Below, piece after piece: positions 9,617 to 18,553 of a stretch of 64,000 nucleotides of DNA. The stretch's first letter is position 1. Every line of letters begins with the position of its first letter. Source of the DNA: Gp6-AA40 sp963772955 (GTDB lineage Bacteria; Acidobacteriota; Vicinamibacteria; Vicinamibacterales; UBA2999); assembly GCA_963772955.1 (NCBI GenBank), contig CAVYZF010000010.1, positions 124,001 through 188,000 of the forward strand, written 5' to 3'. The notes beneath the pieces are model-generated. The model was not told where the DNA came from. It did no database searches and worked only from the letters and a program-made list of their open reading frames with translations. The position numbers and the translations under genes are program-made.

Positions 9617-10171
9617 ATGACTGCTCGCAGACTGATCCTGCTCCTGGCGATTCTGGCCACGACAGTTGTCGTTCCTGCTCGGGCGCAGCAGCCCCTGCGC
9701 TCGCCAGACGTCATCTTCGTTCCGACGCCTCAAGAGGTCGTGGACGCGATGCTCAAGCTGGCCAAGGTCACGAAGAACGACGTGATTTACGACCTGGGCT
9801 CGGGCGATGGTCGGATTCCGATTACGGCAGCCAAGACGTACGGTGCGCGAGGGGTGGGAATCGACATCGATCCCCAGCGCATCAAGGAAGCCACGGAGAA
9901 CCTGAAGACGGCAGGTATGGGCGATCGTGTGAAGTTCCTGAATCAGGATCTCTTCACGACCGACATCAGCGAAGCTACGGTGGTGACGCTGTATCTGCTT
10001 CCCTCACTCAACGTTAAGCTCATCCCGAAGCTGAATAAGGAATTGAAACCCGGGACGCGCATCGTCTCTCATGCGTTCGACATGAGCGCGGACGGCACCG
10101 AGCGGAAACCCCGAGAGACAATGAATGTAAACGGACGTACTGTCTATTTCTGGACGATCCCCATTCAGTAG
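9617..10171 (+). CDS. exported SAM-methyltransferase-fold protein
   Basis: The 184-residue protein begins with a signal peptide (MTARRLILLLAILATTVVV, cleavage near ARA-QQ). A class I methyltransferase core follows: motif I VIYDLGSGDGRIPI, the acidic end of strand 2 GVGIDIDP, and motif III-like FLNQDLFTTDI. It would bind S-adenosylmethionine, yet the leader predicts export to the periplasm, where SAM is not expected. It may instead be membrane-anchored, use another ligand, or be mis-predicted as exported. The ribosome binding site GAAGGAGG is strong. The substrate is unknown. Confidence 0.8.
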   Translation: MTARRLILLLAILATTVVVPARAQQPLRSPDVIFVPTPQEVVDAMLKLAKVTKNDVIYDLGSGDGRIPITAAKTYGARGVGIDIDPQRIKEATENLKTAGMGDRVKFLNQDLFTTDISEATVVTLYLLPSLNVKLIPKLNKELKPGTRIVSHAFDMSADGTERKPRETMNVNGRTVYFWTIPIQ

Positions 10172-10297
10172 GCTGTTCCCAAAACGACGATCTCGAGCGG
10201 CGGACTTTACAAAGCTCCCGGGACGCCTGAACCCCAGATCTCACGAGATCAGGAGGTTTCCCGGGAGTGGGTTGTTCGCCGCAGGCAGCCGTAATAG

Positions 10298-10316
10298 ACT
10301 GAGACTCGATCTCAGT
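10298..10316. promoter_or_regulatory. inverted repeat before the iron permease, candidate operator
   Basis: ACTGAGA and TCTCAGT form perfect 7-bp arms with a 5-bp spacer, ending 15 bp before the FTR1 start codon. It does not match the Fur consensus. It could be a repressor site or a 5' mRNA hairpin. Confidence 0.4.
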
Positions 10317-10331
10317 TTAGCGGGGCTCCTC

Positions 10332-11129
10332 ATGCTACAGGCATTTGTCATCACGCTGCGCGAAGGACTCGAAGCGTTTCTCATTGTCGCAATCAGTCTT
10401 GCGTATCTGCGGAAGACGGGACGTCCTGGTCTCGTCTCCGCGGTGCATTGGGGCATCGGCGTATCGATGGTCTTGAGCATCGCCGCCGCGCTGCTCTTTC
10501 AGCAGGCATCCAATCAGGCATTGTGGGAGGGCGTGCTTGCGCTGATCGCTGCAGTGCTCGTCGCGTCGCTCATCGTGCATATGTGGCGTCACGCGCGAAA
10601 GATCAAACACGAGATCGAAACGCGCCTGGAGTCGTCGGCCTTGCAGACCGGAGCGAAGGCGTTCGCGGGTGTGTTCCTGTTCACCCTTCTCATGATCACC
10701 CGCGAAGGAATGGAGACGGCGCTGCTCATGGGGACGCTGCTCTTCCAAGAGGCAGGCACGAACATTCTCATCGGAGCAGTCGGTGGAACACTGTGCGCCG
10801 GTTTCGTTGCGTGGCTGTGGTCTCGCTACGGACATCGCGTGAACCTGGCGCTGTTCTTCCAGGTCACCGCAGTCTTCCTTTCAGTGTTCGTGATCCAGTT
10901 GGCGATCTACGGCCTGCACGAACTCACGGAAGCGAATCTGTGGGAGGGGAGCGAGGCGTTGCACTGGGCCACCGAACCGTACGGTCCTGATGGTCGATAC
11001 GGTCAGCTTCTGAGCTACATGCTTCTCGCGCTCCCGGTAGGGTGGCTCGCCTTCGCCGCGCTCTTCGGATCGAAGAAGGCTGGGTCCGGTGCACGTCCTT
11101 CTGGACTTGAGCAGACCGTCGCTCGCTGA
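10332..11129 (+). CDS. FTR1-family iron permease
   Basis: The 265-residue membrane protein has seven or so hydrophobic helices and the two REXXE iron-binding motifs of the FTR1/EfeU family: REGLEAF near residue 10 and REGMETA near residue 122. The family moves ferric iron across the cytoplasmic membrane. No EfeO or EfeB partner is adjacent. The ATG at 10332 is chosen because the family starts one turn before REGLE; the reading frame runs 60 bases further upstream without support. A short palindrome lies just upstream. Confidence 0.92.
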   Translation: MLQAFVITLREGLEAFLIVAISLAYLRKTGRPGLVSAVHWGIGVSMVLSIAAALLFQQASNQALWEGVLALIAAVLVASLIVHMWRHARKIKHEIETRLESSALQTGAKAFAGVFLFTLLMITREGMETALLMGTLLFQEAGTNILIGAVGGTLCAGFVAWLWSRYGHRVNLALFFQVTAVFLSVFVIQLAIYGLHELTEANLWEGSEALHWATEPYGPDGRYGQLLSYMLLALPVGWLAFAALFGSKKAGSGARPSGLEQTVAR

Positions 11130-11168
11130 CGCGACGGCGAACGCCACGATCGCGGATCACGAAATTTC

Positions 11169-12242
11169 GTGGGCGCCGTGAGCCGTAGAGGCTATCTCGA
11201 CTGGCTGCGCGGTGTGGCCGTGCTGATCATGGTGGAAGCTCACCTGTTCGATGCATGGGTGCGCGTCGCCGATCGCTCCGACCGTCCCTACCAATGGGTT
11301 ATCGTCATCGGCGGATTCAGCGCACCGCTGTTTCTCTTCCTCGCCGGTGTAGCGATGGCACTCGCCGCAGGCTCGCGGCTCCGCAAGGGGCTGACAGCAT
11401 CTGAAGTGGCGGCGATCGCCCGTCGCCGGGGCTGGCAGATTCTCGGTCTCGCGTTGCTGTTCCGTCTTCAGTCATTCATCATCAGCGGCGGTCCGTTTCC
11501 TCAGACGCTTCTGAAGGTCGACATCCTCAATGTGATGGGGCTGTCGATGGTCCTGGCCGCGCTTTTGTGGGGAGTTGGCTCCCGCGACGTCTGGCGCGGG
11601 GCGGCACTGGCGATCGTCGCGCTGATCTTCGCGATGGTGACTCCGCTCGTGAGGTCAGCGTCGTTCGTTGCGGACCTGCCGTACCCGAGCCAGTGGTATT
11701 TCAAAGCAGTCGCCGGTTCCGGGGCGTTCACGCTATTCCCGTGGGTCGGCTTTCTGCTTCTCGGCGTCGTGATTGGGTTGTGGCTCGATCGCATGCGGAC
11801 GGACAGCGATGAACGCCGTGTCATCACCGCTATGGCAATCACGGGTCCGGTCATTGCCCTTGCCGGATATCTGTCGACGTACTTGCCTGCTATCTACTCC
11901 GGCACGACGTTCTGGACAGGTTCGCCGACGTACTTTTTCCTGCGTCTCGGCGTTCTCATCACAGCGATCCCGATCGCCTACGCGTGGAATGCGTACTTTC
12001 GGGGCTGGTCGCCGTTACGCGATTTCGGCGTCGCGTCTCTCTTTGTCTATTGGATACACGTAGAGATGGTCTACGGTGTGGTCAGCTTCTGGCTTCACAA
12101 GTCGCTTACCTTCGAACAGGCGATACTGTCCTATCTCGCCTTCAGCCTGTTCCTGTTCGGGCTCGTCAAGCTGAAAGACCGCATCGTGCGGAGTCCGGTG
12201 TCCCCAGCACCTGCATCGCTTGCGCCGTCGCACGGCACTTGA
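11169..12242 (+). CDS. multi-pass membrane acyltransferase-like protein (HGSNAT/DUF1624 type)
   Basis: The 357-residue protein has about ten hydrophobic segments. It opens with the signature RRGYLDWLRGVAVLIMVEAH, as in heparan-alpha-glucosaminide N-acetyltransferase-like and related acyltransferase-3 proteins, in which the membrane histidine is thought to carry the acyl group. A sugar or surface polymer is the probable acceptor. The start is a GTG, at 11169 or 11178. It follows the FTR1 permease by 39 bp. The exact substrate is unknown. Confidence 0.75.
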   Translation: MGAVSRRGYLDWLRGVAVLIMVEAHLFDAWVRVADRSDRPYQWVIVIGGFSAPLFLFLAGVAMALAAGSRLRKGLTASEVAAIARRRGWQILGLALLFRLQSFIISGGPFPQTLLKVDILNVMGLSMVLAALLWGVGSRDVWRGAALAIVALIFAMVTPLVRSASFVADLPYPSQWYFKAVAGSGAFTLFPWVGFLLLGVVIGLWLDRMRTDSDERRVITAMAITGPVIALAGYLSTYLPAIYSGTTFWTGSPTYFFLRLGVLITAIPIAYAWNAYFRGWSPLRDFGVASLFVYWIHVEMVYGVVSFWLHKSLTFEQAILSYLAFSLFLFGLVKLKDRIVRSPVSPAPASLAPSHGT

Positions 12243-12420
12243 GTGCAGGCTGAGCTTCGGCCGTGCGTCTTTTTCTGCACAGGCATCCGACAAAAAGGAG
12301 CCTGCGCGCGTCGAGGCGCAGAGCTCCAAATCTCGATAACTCTTGACGAACCTAGTAGTTGGAGAGAGGAGGCCTGGCTGTGGCCGAGCTTACCTCAGGG
12401 AGAAGGCCGACAAAAACGGG

Positions 12421-12450
12421 TTGAGATTGTGGGCGTCTGGCCGCTACAAT
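12421..12450 (+). promoter_or_regulatory. candidate sigma-70 promoter of the DGQHR gene
   Basis: TTGAGA (12421-12426) and TACAAT (12445-12450) are separated by 18 bp and lie 46 bp before the start codon of the DGQHR gene. The 254-bp gap 12243-12496 holds no other clear feature. Confidence 0.5.
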
Positions 12451-12496
12451 TCGCCTCTTCCGTGAGCGGAATCTTCCCATCCGGACACATACACGA

Positions 12497-13627
12497 ATGA
12501 TTAACGTCGCCGCCATCCGAATGCAGCAGTTCGGGGTCCGGTTCTATCAGGCCTCCCTGACCGCTGGAGACATCGACAAGTTAGTGCGCTTCGAAGTGCT
12601 CAACTACGGCGATTCCGGGCAACCGGTCCGTGGTGGAAACAAGAAGGCGCCATCGAAGGTCAATTGGGACCTGCTCGAACGTCGCATCGCCTCGAGTGAG
12701 AAGGCGTATCAGCGCCAGATCATCAGGCGAAAAATTGACGAACTCGTGCAGTACTACGAGCAATGCCGCCAGGCTCGCGACCTCCCGTCGATCGCCGGTG
12801 CCGTCATCATCTCGTGCGACGAGAAGCTCACGTTCGAGCCCGCGTCCGAGGGTGCGGCGATCGGCCGGCTCAAGGTGCCTGAACGCGAAGGGATCCTGCG
12901 CGCCATAGACGGCCAGCACCGCCTGCTCGCGCTGCACGCCGACATCGACAACATCAAGGACGAGGATTTCACGGTGCCGGCGATCATCTTCGACCGCCTG
13001 CCGGAAGATCACGTCGTGCAGATGTTTGTGACGATCAATGCGAAGCACACACGCCTCAACGCATCGCACCTCGTCAGCCTCTCGGGGCGGCAGCTGTACC
13101 GGGATGATTCGCTGGCCGCGGCGCACGACGTGGTTCGCGCACTGAACGATCGCGAGGATTCTCCGCTTCACGGCGAGATCAAGCTGCTTGGCGTCGGCCA
13201 TGGGCGAGTGGCACAGGCACCGATCGCGCAGGAACTGAAGAAGCTCTTCGCGAGCGACGCGTTCGGCGGCCCACGTAAGGCGGCGGATTTCCGAGAAGAG
13301 TCGAAGAAGTTCTTCGTGAACTACTTCAAGCAGGTGTCGGTCGTCTTTGGCGTCGCCTGGAACGGCCGGAAGTACAGCATCAAGTCGGCGACCGCGCTAC
13401 GCGCGTTCATCCGAGTGGCGCCTGACGTCGTCCGACGGCTCGACCAGGAGCATGCGGACCGCACCGACTATCGGGCAATTGGCCGCGTGATGGCGCCCTG
13501 GGGCCGTCGTATCGGGAATGTCAGGTTCGAGAGTGAAGGCGTATGGAAGCGCGCCGGAACGACTGTCGATTCGCTTGCTCGAGAATTGAAGCTGGCGCTT
13601 GAATACCCGGAAGGGGCGGGCGTCTAA
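12497..13627 (+). CDS. stand-alone DGQHR-domain (DndB-like) protein
   Basis: The 376-residue protein contains the defining motif AIDGQHRLLALH (DGQHR at residues 138-142). Flanking blocks agree with the DndB/DGQHR family: PSIAGAVIISC before it, and VPAIIFDRLPEDHVVQMFVTINAKHTRLNASHL after it. DndB regulates DNA phosphorothioation, and relatives occur in other DNA-modification and defence islands; the fold resembles ParB/sulfiredoxin. None of dndA, dndC, dndD, dndE or a restriction gene is adjacent, so the role is open. The gene has its own promoter and is followed by a run of palindromic DNA. Confidence 0.75.
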   Translation: MINVAAIRMQQFGVRFYQASLTAGDIDKLVRFEVLNYGDSGQPVRGGNKKAPSKVNWDLLERRIASSEKAYQRQIIRRKIDELVQYYEQCRQARDLPSIAGAVIISCDEKLTFEPASEGAAIGRLKVPEREGILRAIDGQHRLLALHADIDNIKDEDFTVPAIIFDRLPEDHVVQMFVTINAKHTRLNASHLVSLSGRQLYRDDSLAAAHDVVRALNDREDSPLHGEIKLLGVGHGRVAQAPIAQELKKLFASDAFGGPRKAADFREESKKFFVNYFKQVSVVFGVAWNGRKYSIKSATALRAFIRVAPDVVRRLDQEHADRTDYRAIGRVMAPWGRRIGNVRFESEGVWKRAGTTVDSLARELKLALEYPEGAGV

Positions 13628-13641
13628 GGCTGGAAATAATA

Positions 13642-13675
13642 CAGGACGGGGCGCCCGTTAGAGTGCCCCATCCTG
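13642..13675 (+). terminator. hairpin after the DGQHR gene
   Basis: CAGGACGGGGC (13642-13652) pairs with GCCCCATCCTG (13665-13675), with one C-A mismatch and a 12-base loop. It lies 15 bp after the stop codon. No T-run follows. It is the likely transcript end for the DGQHR gene. Confidence 0.5.
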
Positions 13676-13676
13676 C

Positions 13677-13800
13677 AAATGCCAGCCTGGCTCCCCCCAG
13701 CATTTACGGCGCCCTGCCGTAAACCACAGGCCGACCCAACCAAAGAGGCAATGGACATGCCGGGCCATTTCCTTAGGAAAAACAGCTAGCGCTGGCATTT
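13677..13800. other. multi-hairpin element bounded by a 10-bp inverted repeat
   Basis: AAATGCCAGC (13677-13686) and GCTGGCATTT (13791-13800) are perfect inverted arms 104 bp apart. Inside lie CTGG/CCAG (13687-13700), a perfect 8-bp stem TTTACGGC/GCCGTAAA (13703-13723), AATGG/CCATT (13750-13769) and TTTCC/GGAAA (13768-13780). This is the layout of a multi-branched RNA or a palindromic repeat cluster. No open frame crosses it. It could be a structured RNA, a BIME-like repeat or a small mobile element remnant. Confidence 0.4.
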
Positions 13801-13847
13801 CACGGGCGCAGGAACGTGGGAAGAATTACACGACTGTCTTCACAATA

Positions 13848-14621
13848 ATGCGACTCGATTTGAACGCGGATGTGGGCGAATCCTTCGGCGCCTACAAGCT
13901 CGGCCATGACGGGCTGCTGATGCCTCTGATCACGTCTGCCAGCGTCGCCTGTGGCTTCCACGCCGGCGATCCGGGTGTCATGCGAGAGACGGTGGCCTTG
14001 GCTCGACAGCATGGCGTGGCTGTGGGTGCGCACCCGTCATTTCCAGACCTTGTTGGATTCGGACGACGGGAGATGCGCGCCACGCCACGTGAGGTCGAAG
14101 ATCTTGTCGTGTATCAGATCGGCGCACTTGCTGCGGTCGCAGCTGCCGGAGGGGCTCGCCTGCAGCACGTCAAAGCCCATGGCGCTCTCTATAACATGGC
14201 GGTCCTCGATGCGACCCTCGCCGATGCGATTGCGCGCGCGACCGCCGCGGTCGATCGGTCTCTGATCCTGTTCGGGCTGCCGGGCTCGGAACTGATCGCC
14301 GCCGGCCAGCGAGTAGGCCTGCGCACCGCGCGCGAAGGCTTCGCCGATCGCGCCTACATGAACGACGGTACCCTGGTTCCGCGAAGTCAGGCCGGCGCCG
14401 TGATCGAGGACTCAGCGTTTGTCGTGAGTCAAGCAGTCTCGATGGCTCGCGATCACGCCATCATCGCCATTGACGGGACCCGCATCGCACTCGAGGTCGA
14501 TACGATCTGCGTGCACGGCGACACGCCCGGCGCTGCGATGCTCGCATCGCGGATTCGCGCGGCTCTCGTTGACGCCGGCGTGAGTGTTCTTCCTGCGGGG
14601 GCAGCGAGCGGCGTCAGTTAG
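13848..14621 (+). CDS. pxpA: 5-oxoprolinase subunit A, LamB/YcsF family
   Basis: The 257-residue protein begins MRLDLNADVGESFGAYKLGHD, the hallmark of the LamB/YcsF family, and keeps ACGFHAGDPGVM, GAHPSFPDLVGFGRR and VKAHGALYNM. PxpA works with PxpB and PxpC to hydrolyse 5-oxoproline to glutamate using ATP. No pxpB/C genes are nearby; they may lie elsewhere or the complex may be incomplete. Its 3' end overlaps the convergent acyl-CoA ligase gene by 8 bp. Confidence 0.92.
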   Translation: MRLDLNADVGESFGAYKLGHDGLLMPLITSASVACGFHAGDPGVMRETVALARQHGVAVGAHPSFPDLVGFGRREMRATPREVEDLVVYQIGALAAVAAAGGARLQHVKAHGALYNMAVLDATLADAIARATAAVDRSLILFGLPGSELIAAGQRVGLRTAREGFADRAYMNDGTLVPRSQAGAVIEDSAFVVSQAVSMARDHAIIAIDGTRIALEVDTICVHGDTPGAAMLASRIRAALVDAGVSVLPAGAASGVS

Positions 14622-16314
14622 ACCCGACGGTTTCCGCGACTAAGATGCGTCGCAGAATTTTTCCGACCATCGTCTTTGGCAGCTCTGTGCGGAATTCGAC
14701 CTGGGCCGGTACCTTGTATGGCGCCAGCCTCTCGCGACAGTAGGCCCGAATCTCGTCCGCTGTCGGCGCTGTCGTCACATCGCGCTTGAGGACGATCCAG
14801 GCCTTTGCGACCTCTCCCTTGACCTCATCGGGTATACCGGCGACGCCGACCTCGAGCACGGCAGGATGCGCGGAGATGATCTCTTCGATCTCGCGCGGCC
14901 ACACCTGAAATCCGCTGGTCTTCAGCATGTCCTTCTTACGATCGACGAGGAATACGAAGCCGTCCTCATCGATGTAAGCCAGATCGCCCGTGTGCAGCCA
15001 CAACTTGCCGTCGTCGCGACGTCGAAGCGTTTCCTGCGTCTCGAGAGGATTGTTCCAGTACTCGAGCATGTGCTGCGGCGACTGCATGATGAGCTCGCCG
15101 ACTTCACCGGCAGACTTGTCGGCGATTCCAGTTTCAGCGTCGACGATCATGACGTCGACGTCGGGGAGCGGCAGACCGATTGAGCCGATTTTGTTCTTCC
15201 CTCGTACCGGGTTCACGCAGCAGGCCATCATGCCTTCCGTCAGCGAGTAGCCCTCGATGATGCGCGCTCCCGTTTGTTCCTCGAACTGTTTCTTGGTTTC
15301 GGCCATCAGTGCGGCCGAGCCCGAGAAACACAACTTGATCGAGCTCAAGTCGATCTTGCCTGCGCGCACCTGCGGATGATTGAGGATCGCTGTGTAGAGG
15401 GTGGGCACGCCGTTGAAGAACGCCGGCCTGACCGTGTCGATTGTTTTCAGCAGGTCGTTGATGTCGCGAGGATTCGGCACGAGCGAGAGCGGATTCGGAC
15501 CGAGGAATGCCAGCGGCTGAACTCCCACGTTCGCGTAGACGTGGAACAGAGGCAACGGCAGCATGATGACGTCGACCCAGGGTTTCTTCGCCGACTTGGT
15601 CCACTCGGACAGCTGCATACCCGCGGCAACGTAGTGTCTGTGCAGTCCGACGACTCCTTTGGGTGTTCCCGTCGTTCCACCACTCGACAGGATGACCGCC
15701 TGATCATCAGGCCCGACGCTGACCGAGGGTCGGGGTGAACCGTTGTGCGCACGAATCAGATCGCCCATCCACAAATCGCCGGCGGCGAGTCGGATGCGAT
15801 GCCCTTCTTTCTTCTCCTTGAGCATCGTGAACAGCACGCGCAGGACGGCGGGCAGATAGTCCTTGATAGACGTGGCAATCACGTGATCGAGACCCACTCG
15901 TCCCTGCACGCGCTTCACCCGCTCGTAGAACGGTGTCAGCGTCACGATCGTCTTCGTTCGCGTCGCGTCGAGCATGCCTTCGAGCTCGCGCTCGGTGTAC
16001 GTCGGGTTCACAGCCACGACGACGGCACCGACTTTCCATGTGCCGACCTCAGCAATCAGGAACTGCGGGCAGTTGGGAAGAAGCAGCGCAACGCGATCGC
16101 CCTTACGGACGCCGAGACTCGATAGCGCAGCTGCGAACGCAGTGCTCGCGGCGTCGAGCTCTCCGTAGGAAACAGCTCTGCCCTTGAAGAGCAGCGCCGT
16201 CTTGTCGCCGTTGTCGCGGGCGAGCGTCGTCAGGCAATCGACGAGCGTCCGATCGGGATACGGAACGAGCGTGGCGGGGACGTCGTCGTCGTAGTGCGCG
16301 AGCCAAGGCTTCAC
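14614..16314 (-). CDS. long-chain fatty-acid-CoA ligase (AMP-forming)
   Basis: The 566-residue protein is an adenylate-forming enzyme. Motif A3 is LSSGGTTGTPKGVV at about residue 210, A5 is GYSLTEGMMACCVNP, A7 is WLHTGDLAYIDEDGF, and the A8 hinge VDRKKDMLKTSGFQVWPREIEE is followed by the A10 lysine in PKTMVGKILRR. It activates a fatty acid to acyl-AMP and then acyl-CoA in the cytoplasm or at the membrane. Length and motifs fit FadD-type ligases. It lies downstream of argF on the same strand, separated by a hairpin. Confidence 0.92.
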   Translation of the reverse strand: MKPWLAHYDDDVPATLVPYPDRTLVDCLTTLARDNGDKTALLFKGRAVSYGELDAASTAFAAALSSLGVRKGDRVALLLPNCPQFLIAEVGTWKVGAVVVAVNPTYTERELEGMLDATRTKTIVTLTPFYERVKRVQGRVGLDHVIATSIKDYLPAVLRVLFTMLKEKKEGHRIRLAAGDLWMGDLIRAHNGSPRPSVSVGPDDQAVILSSGGTTGTPKGVVGLHRHYVAAGMQLSEWTKSAKKPWVDVIMLPLPLFHVYANVGVQPLAFLGPNPLSLVPNPRDINDLLKTIDTVRPAFFNGVPTLYTAILNHPQVRAGKIDLSSIKLCFSGSAALMAETKKQFEEQTGARIIEGYSLTEGMMACCVNPVRGKNKIGSIGLPLPDVDVMIVDAETGIADKSAGEVGELIMQSPQHMLEYWNNPLETQETLRRRDDGKLWLHTGDLAYIDEDGFVFLVDRKKDMLKTSGFQVWPREIEEIISAHPAVLEVGVAGIPDEVKGEVAKAWIVLKRDVTTAPTADEIRAYCRERLAPYKVPAQVEFRTELPKTMVGKILRRILVAETVGSN

Positions 16315-16335
16315 ACAGGGAATTCTACTCGTACG

Positions 16336-16359
16336 GCGGGTCTTGCTTTTGTAGACCGC
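16336..16359 (-). terminator. hairpin between argF and the acyl-CoA ligase
   Basis: GCGGGTCT (16336-16343) pairs with AGACCGC (16353-16359) with one bulged G. The sequence recalls the GCGGGTCT palindromic repeat at 26702 and 55801. It may end the leftward arginine operon before the ligase gene. Confidence 0.4.
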
Positions 16360-16366
16360 GCACTAC

Positions 16367-17317
16367 TTATCCGACCAGCAGCGACAGCAGCGCCTTCTGC
16401 GTGTGGAGTCGGTTCTCCGCCTGATCGAAGACGACCGATGCTGAAGAATCGATGACGTCCGAGGTGACCTCTTCACCGCGATGAGCCGGCAGGCAGTGCA
16501 TGAAGATGGCATTTGGATCTGCGGCAGCCATCAGCTCGGCATTGACCTGATAGGGTGCGAAGATGCGACGCCGTTCTGCGGCTTCTGACTCTTCGCCCAT
16601 CGATGCCCACACATCCGTGTAGATCGCGTCGACGCCCTCGACCGCTCGTTGCGGATCGGAGAAGAGCTGAACCGACGCGCCCCCGCGCGCGACTCGATGC
16701 ACCTCATCGACGACGGAATCAGGTAGTTCGTAACCGGAGGGCGAGGCCACGTGAACCGTAACGCCGAGCATGCACGCCACCTGAGCGAGTGACGTGGCGA
16801 CGTTGTTGCCGTCACCGACGAATGCGATCCTTCGCCCACGGCAATCAACCCATCGCTCACGCATCGTCAACGCGTCGGCCAGTGCCTGACATGGATGCTC
16901 TTCGTCGGTGAGGGCATTGATCACATGCAGATTGCGTCCGGCGGCAGCCAGCGTGGCGGCTTTTTCCTGCGCGAAGGTGCGAATGACGAGCGCCCGAACC
17001 CATCGCTCCAGGTTGCGCGCGATGTCCTCGAGAGGCTCGCGCGTTCCCTCTGCCAGTGAGGCTGGAAGATGGAGCGTGTCGCCGCCGAGCTCACGGATCG
17101 CGATCTCGAACGTCGATCGCGTGCGGAGCGACGGCTTCTCGAATAGCAGGGCGACGTGCAGGCCAGCCAGTGCTGATGCCGACGGTGCCTGCCGTCCGAG
17201 GCGACGGTCAGCCTTCATCTGCGCCGAGACTTGCAGCAATCGATCGAGATCGTCGACAGACAGATCGAGGATCGACAGAAAATCCTTGGCGAAACGCGGC
17301 GGCGCAGAGGTATCCAT
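16367..17317 (-). CDS. argF: ornithine carbamoyltransferase
   Basis: The 316-residue enzyme transfers carbamoyl from carbamoyl phosphate to ornithine, giving citrulline. The phosphate-binding motif is FEKPSLRTRSTFE; the HPCQALADALT segment and the ornithine-binding HCLPAHRGEEV loop near the C-terminus are intact. The HCLPAHRGEEV loop fits ordinary ornithine carbamoyltransferase rather than the acetyl- or succinyl-ornithine variants, though only modelling would settle this. It is the last gene of the leftward arginine operon, 12 bp after argJ. Confidence 0.92.
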   Translation of the reverse strand: MDTSAPPRFAKDFLSILDLSVDDLDRLLQVSAQMKADRRLGRQAPSASALAGLHVALLFEKPSLRTRSTFEIAIRELGGDTLHLPASLAEGTREPLEDIARNLERWVRALVIRTFAQEKAATLAAAGRNLHVINALTDEEHPCQALADALTMRERWVDCRGRRIAFVGDGNNVATSLAQVACMLGVTVHVASPSGYELPDSVVDEVHRVARGGASVQLFSDPQRAVEGVDAIYTDVWASMGEESEAAERRRIFAPYQVNAELMAAADPNAIFMHCLPAHRGEEVTSDVIDSSASVVFDQAENRLHTQKALLSLLVG

Positions 17318-17329
17318 TACGTTCGGTAC

Positions 17330-18553
17330 TCACCGTTGATGCGCACGTACCTCGGCGCTCAGATCGCAGGTCCAGATCGTTGCGGACTGTCCGCCCGTGC
17401 CCAGGCTGACCTCGATCTGGATGTCCTTGCCTTTCAAGTGCTCCGCCGCGAGCGGCGCGGCATCGTCGTGCGGGAGCCCGTTCTCGAACAGGAGGATGCC
17501 GCCGACGTGAACCGTGGCGCGCTGCACGTCGAACTTCACGCCCGACCGTCCGGCAGCGGCTACGATGCGACCCCAGTTCGGGTCGGCGCCGTGCACGGCG
17601 GTCTTGACGAGAGGCGAGTTGGCGATCGTGCGCGCCACCTGACGCGCGTCGTCGATGCTGCGCGCGTCGCAGACGTGAATGCTGATCAACTTGGTGGCGC
17701 CTTCGCCGCCGCGCACGATGCCGAGCGCCAGCTCCTTCGACACGGCGAGGAAGGCGTCGAGCAGCGCAGGGTAGAGCTCCTCGTCGATCGTGACCCCGCT
17801 CGCGCCGGACGCGAGCGCAAACAGCGAGTCGTTGGTCGAGCACTCGCCGTCGACGGTGATCGCGTTGAACGTATCGCGTCCGGATTCGCGCAGCGCACGA
17901 TCGAGCAACGCCGGGCTCACGCTGGCGTCCGTGGTGAGGAAGCCGAGCATCGTGGCCATGTTGGGCTCGATCATGCCCGAGCCCTTCGCGGTGCCGCCGA
18001 CCGTGAACGTTCCGCGGGCCGTGTGGACCGTGACGGCATACTCCTTGGGAAACGGGTCCGTCGTCATGATGGCGCGCGCCGCCTCGCTGCCCTTGCCACG
18101 GGCCAGCGCTGCGACAGCACCACGAATCCCGGAGGAGACACGGTCCATCTTGAGGTTGACGCCGATGACGCCGGTTGAGGCGACGAGCACCTGGCTCGGT
18201 TCGCACGCCAGCGCGGTGGCGACGTCGGTGGCCATGCGCACCGCATCCGACATTCCCTGGTCACCGGTGCAGGCGTTCGCGCAGCCGCTGTTCACGACGA
18301 CGGCTCGCGCGACGCCGCCCGTCTGCGCGAGGTGCTGCTTCGAGACGAGCACCGGCGCCGCCTGCGCGAGGTTTGTCGTGAAGAGTCCGGCTGCCGATGC
18401 GGTCGTGTCGGCCACAATCACGGTGAGATCGAGCGCGTTCGCCTTGGCCTTGATCCCACAATGCAGTGCGGCCGACCGAAAGCCTGCCGGCGCCGTGACG
18501 CCCCCTTCGGTGGGCGTAATGGTCACATCCCGAACGGTGGTTGCCTCAGGCAT
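17330..18553 (-). CDS. argJ: bifunctional glutamate N-acetyltransferase/ornithine acetyltransferase
   Basis: The 407-residue protein shows the ArgJ self-cleavage site in KGSGMIEPNMATMLGFLTTD, where the precursor is cut before the Thr of ATML to give alpha and beta chains. It also has NSGCANACTGDQGM and ITVDGECSTNDS. It recycles the acetyl group from N-acetylornithine to glutamate and may also make N-acetylglutamate from acetyl-CoA. The start overlaps the end of argA by 8 bp. The presence of both ArgJ and an ArgA-like protein suggests ArgA primes the cycle. Confidence 0.95.
   Translation of the reverse strand: MPEATTVRDVTITPTEGGVTAPAGFRSAALHCGIKAKANALDLTVIVADTTASAAGLFTTNLAQAAPVLVSKQHLAQTGGVARAVVVNSGCANACTGDQGMSDAVRMATDVATALACEPSQVLVASTGVIGVNLKMDRVSSGIRGAVAALARGKGSEAARAIMTTDPFPKEYAVTVHTARGTFTVGGTAKGSGMIEPNMATMLGFLTTDASVSPALLDRALRESGRDTFNAITVDGECSTNDSLFALASGASGVTIDEELYPALLDAFLAVSKELALGIVRGGEGATKLISIHVCDARSIDDARQVARTIANSPLVKTAVHGADPNWGRIVAAAGRSGVKFDVQRATVHVGGILLFENGLPHDDAAPLAAEHLKGKDIQIEVSLGTGGQSATIWTCDLSAEVRAHQR

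Noticed and set aside
10298..10316. Fur box before the FTR1 permease
   Set aside because: The dyad does not match the Fur consensus of GATAAT-type hexamers; kept only as an unassigned inverted repeat.
12243..12500. Rightward 85-codon frame before the DGQHR gene
   Set aside because: No domain, odd composition, and it covers the likely promoter of the next gene.
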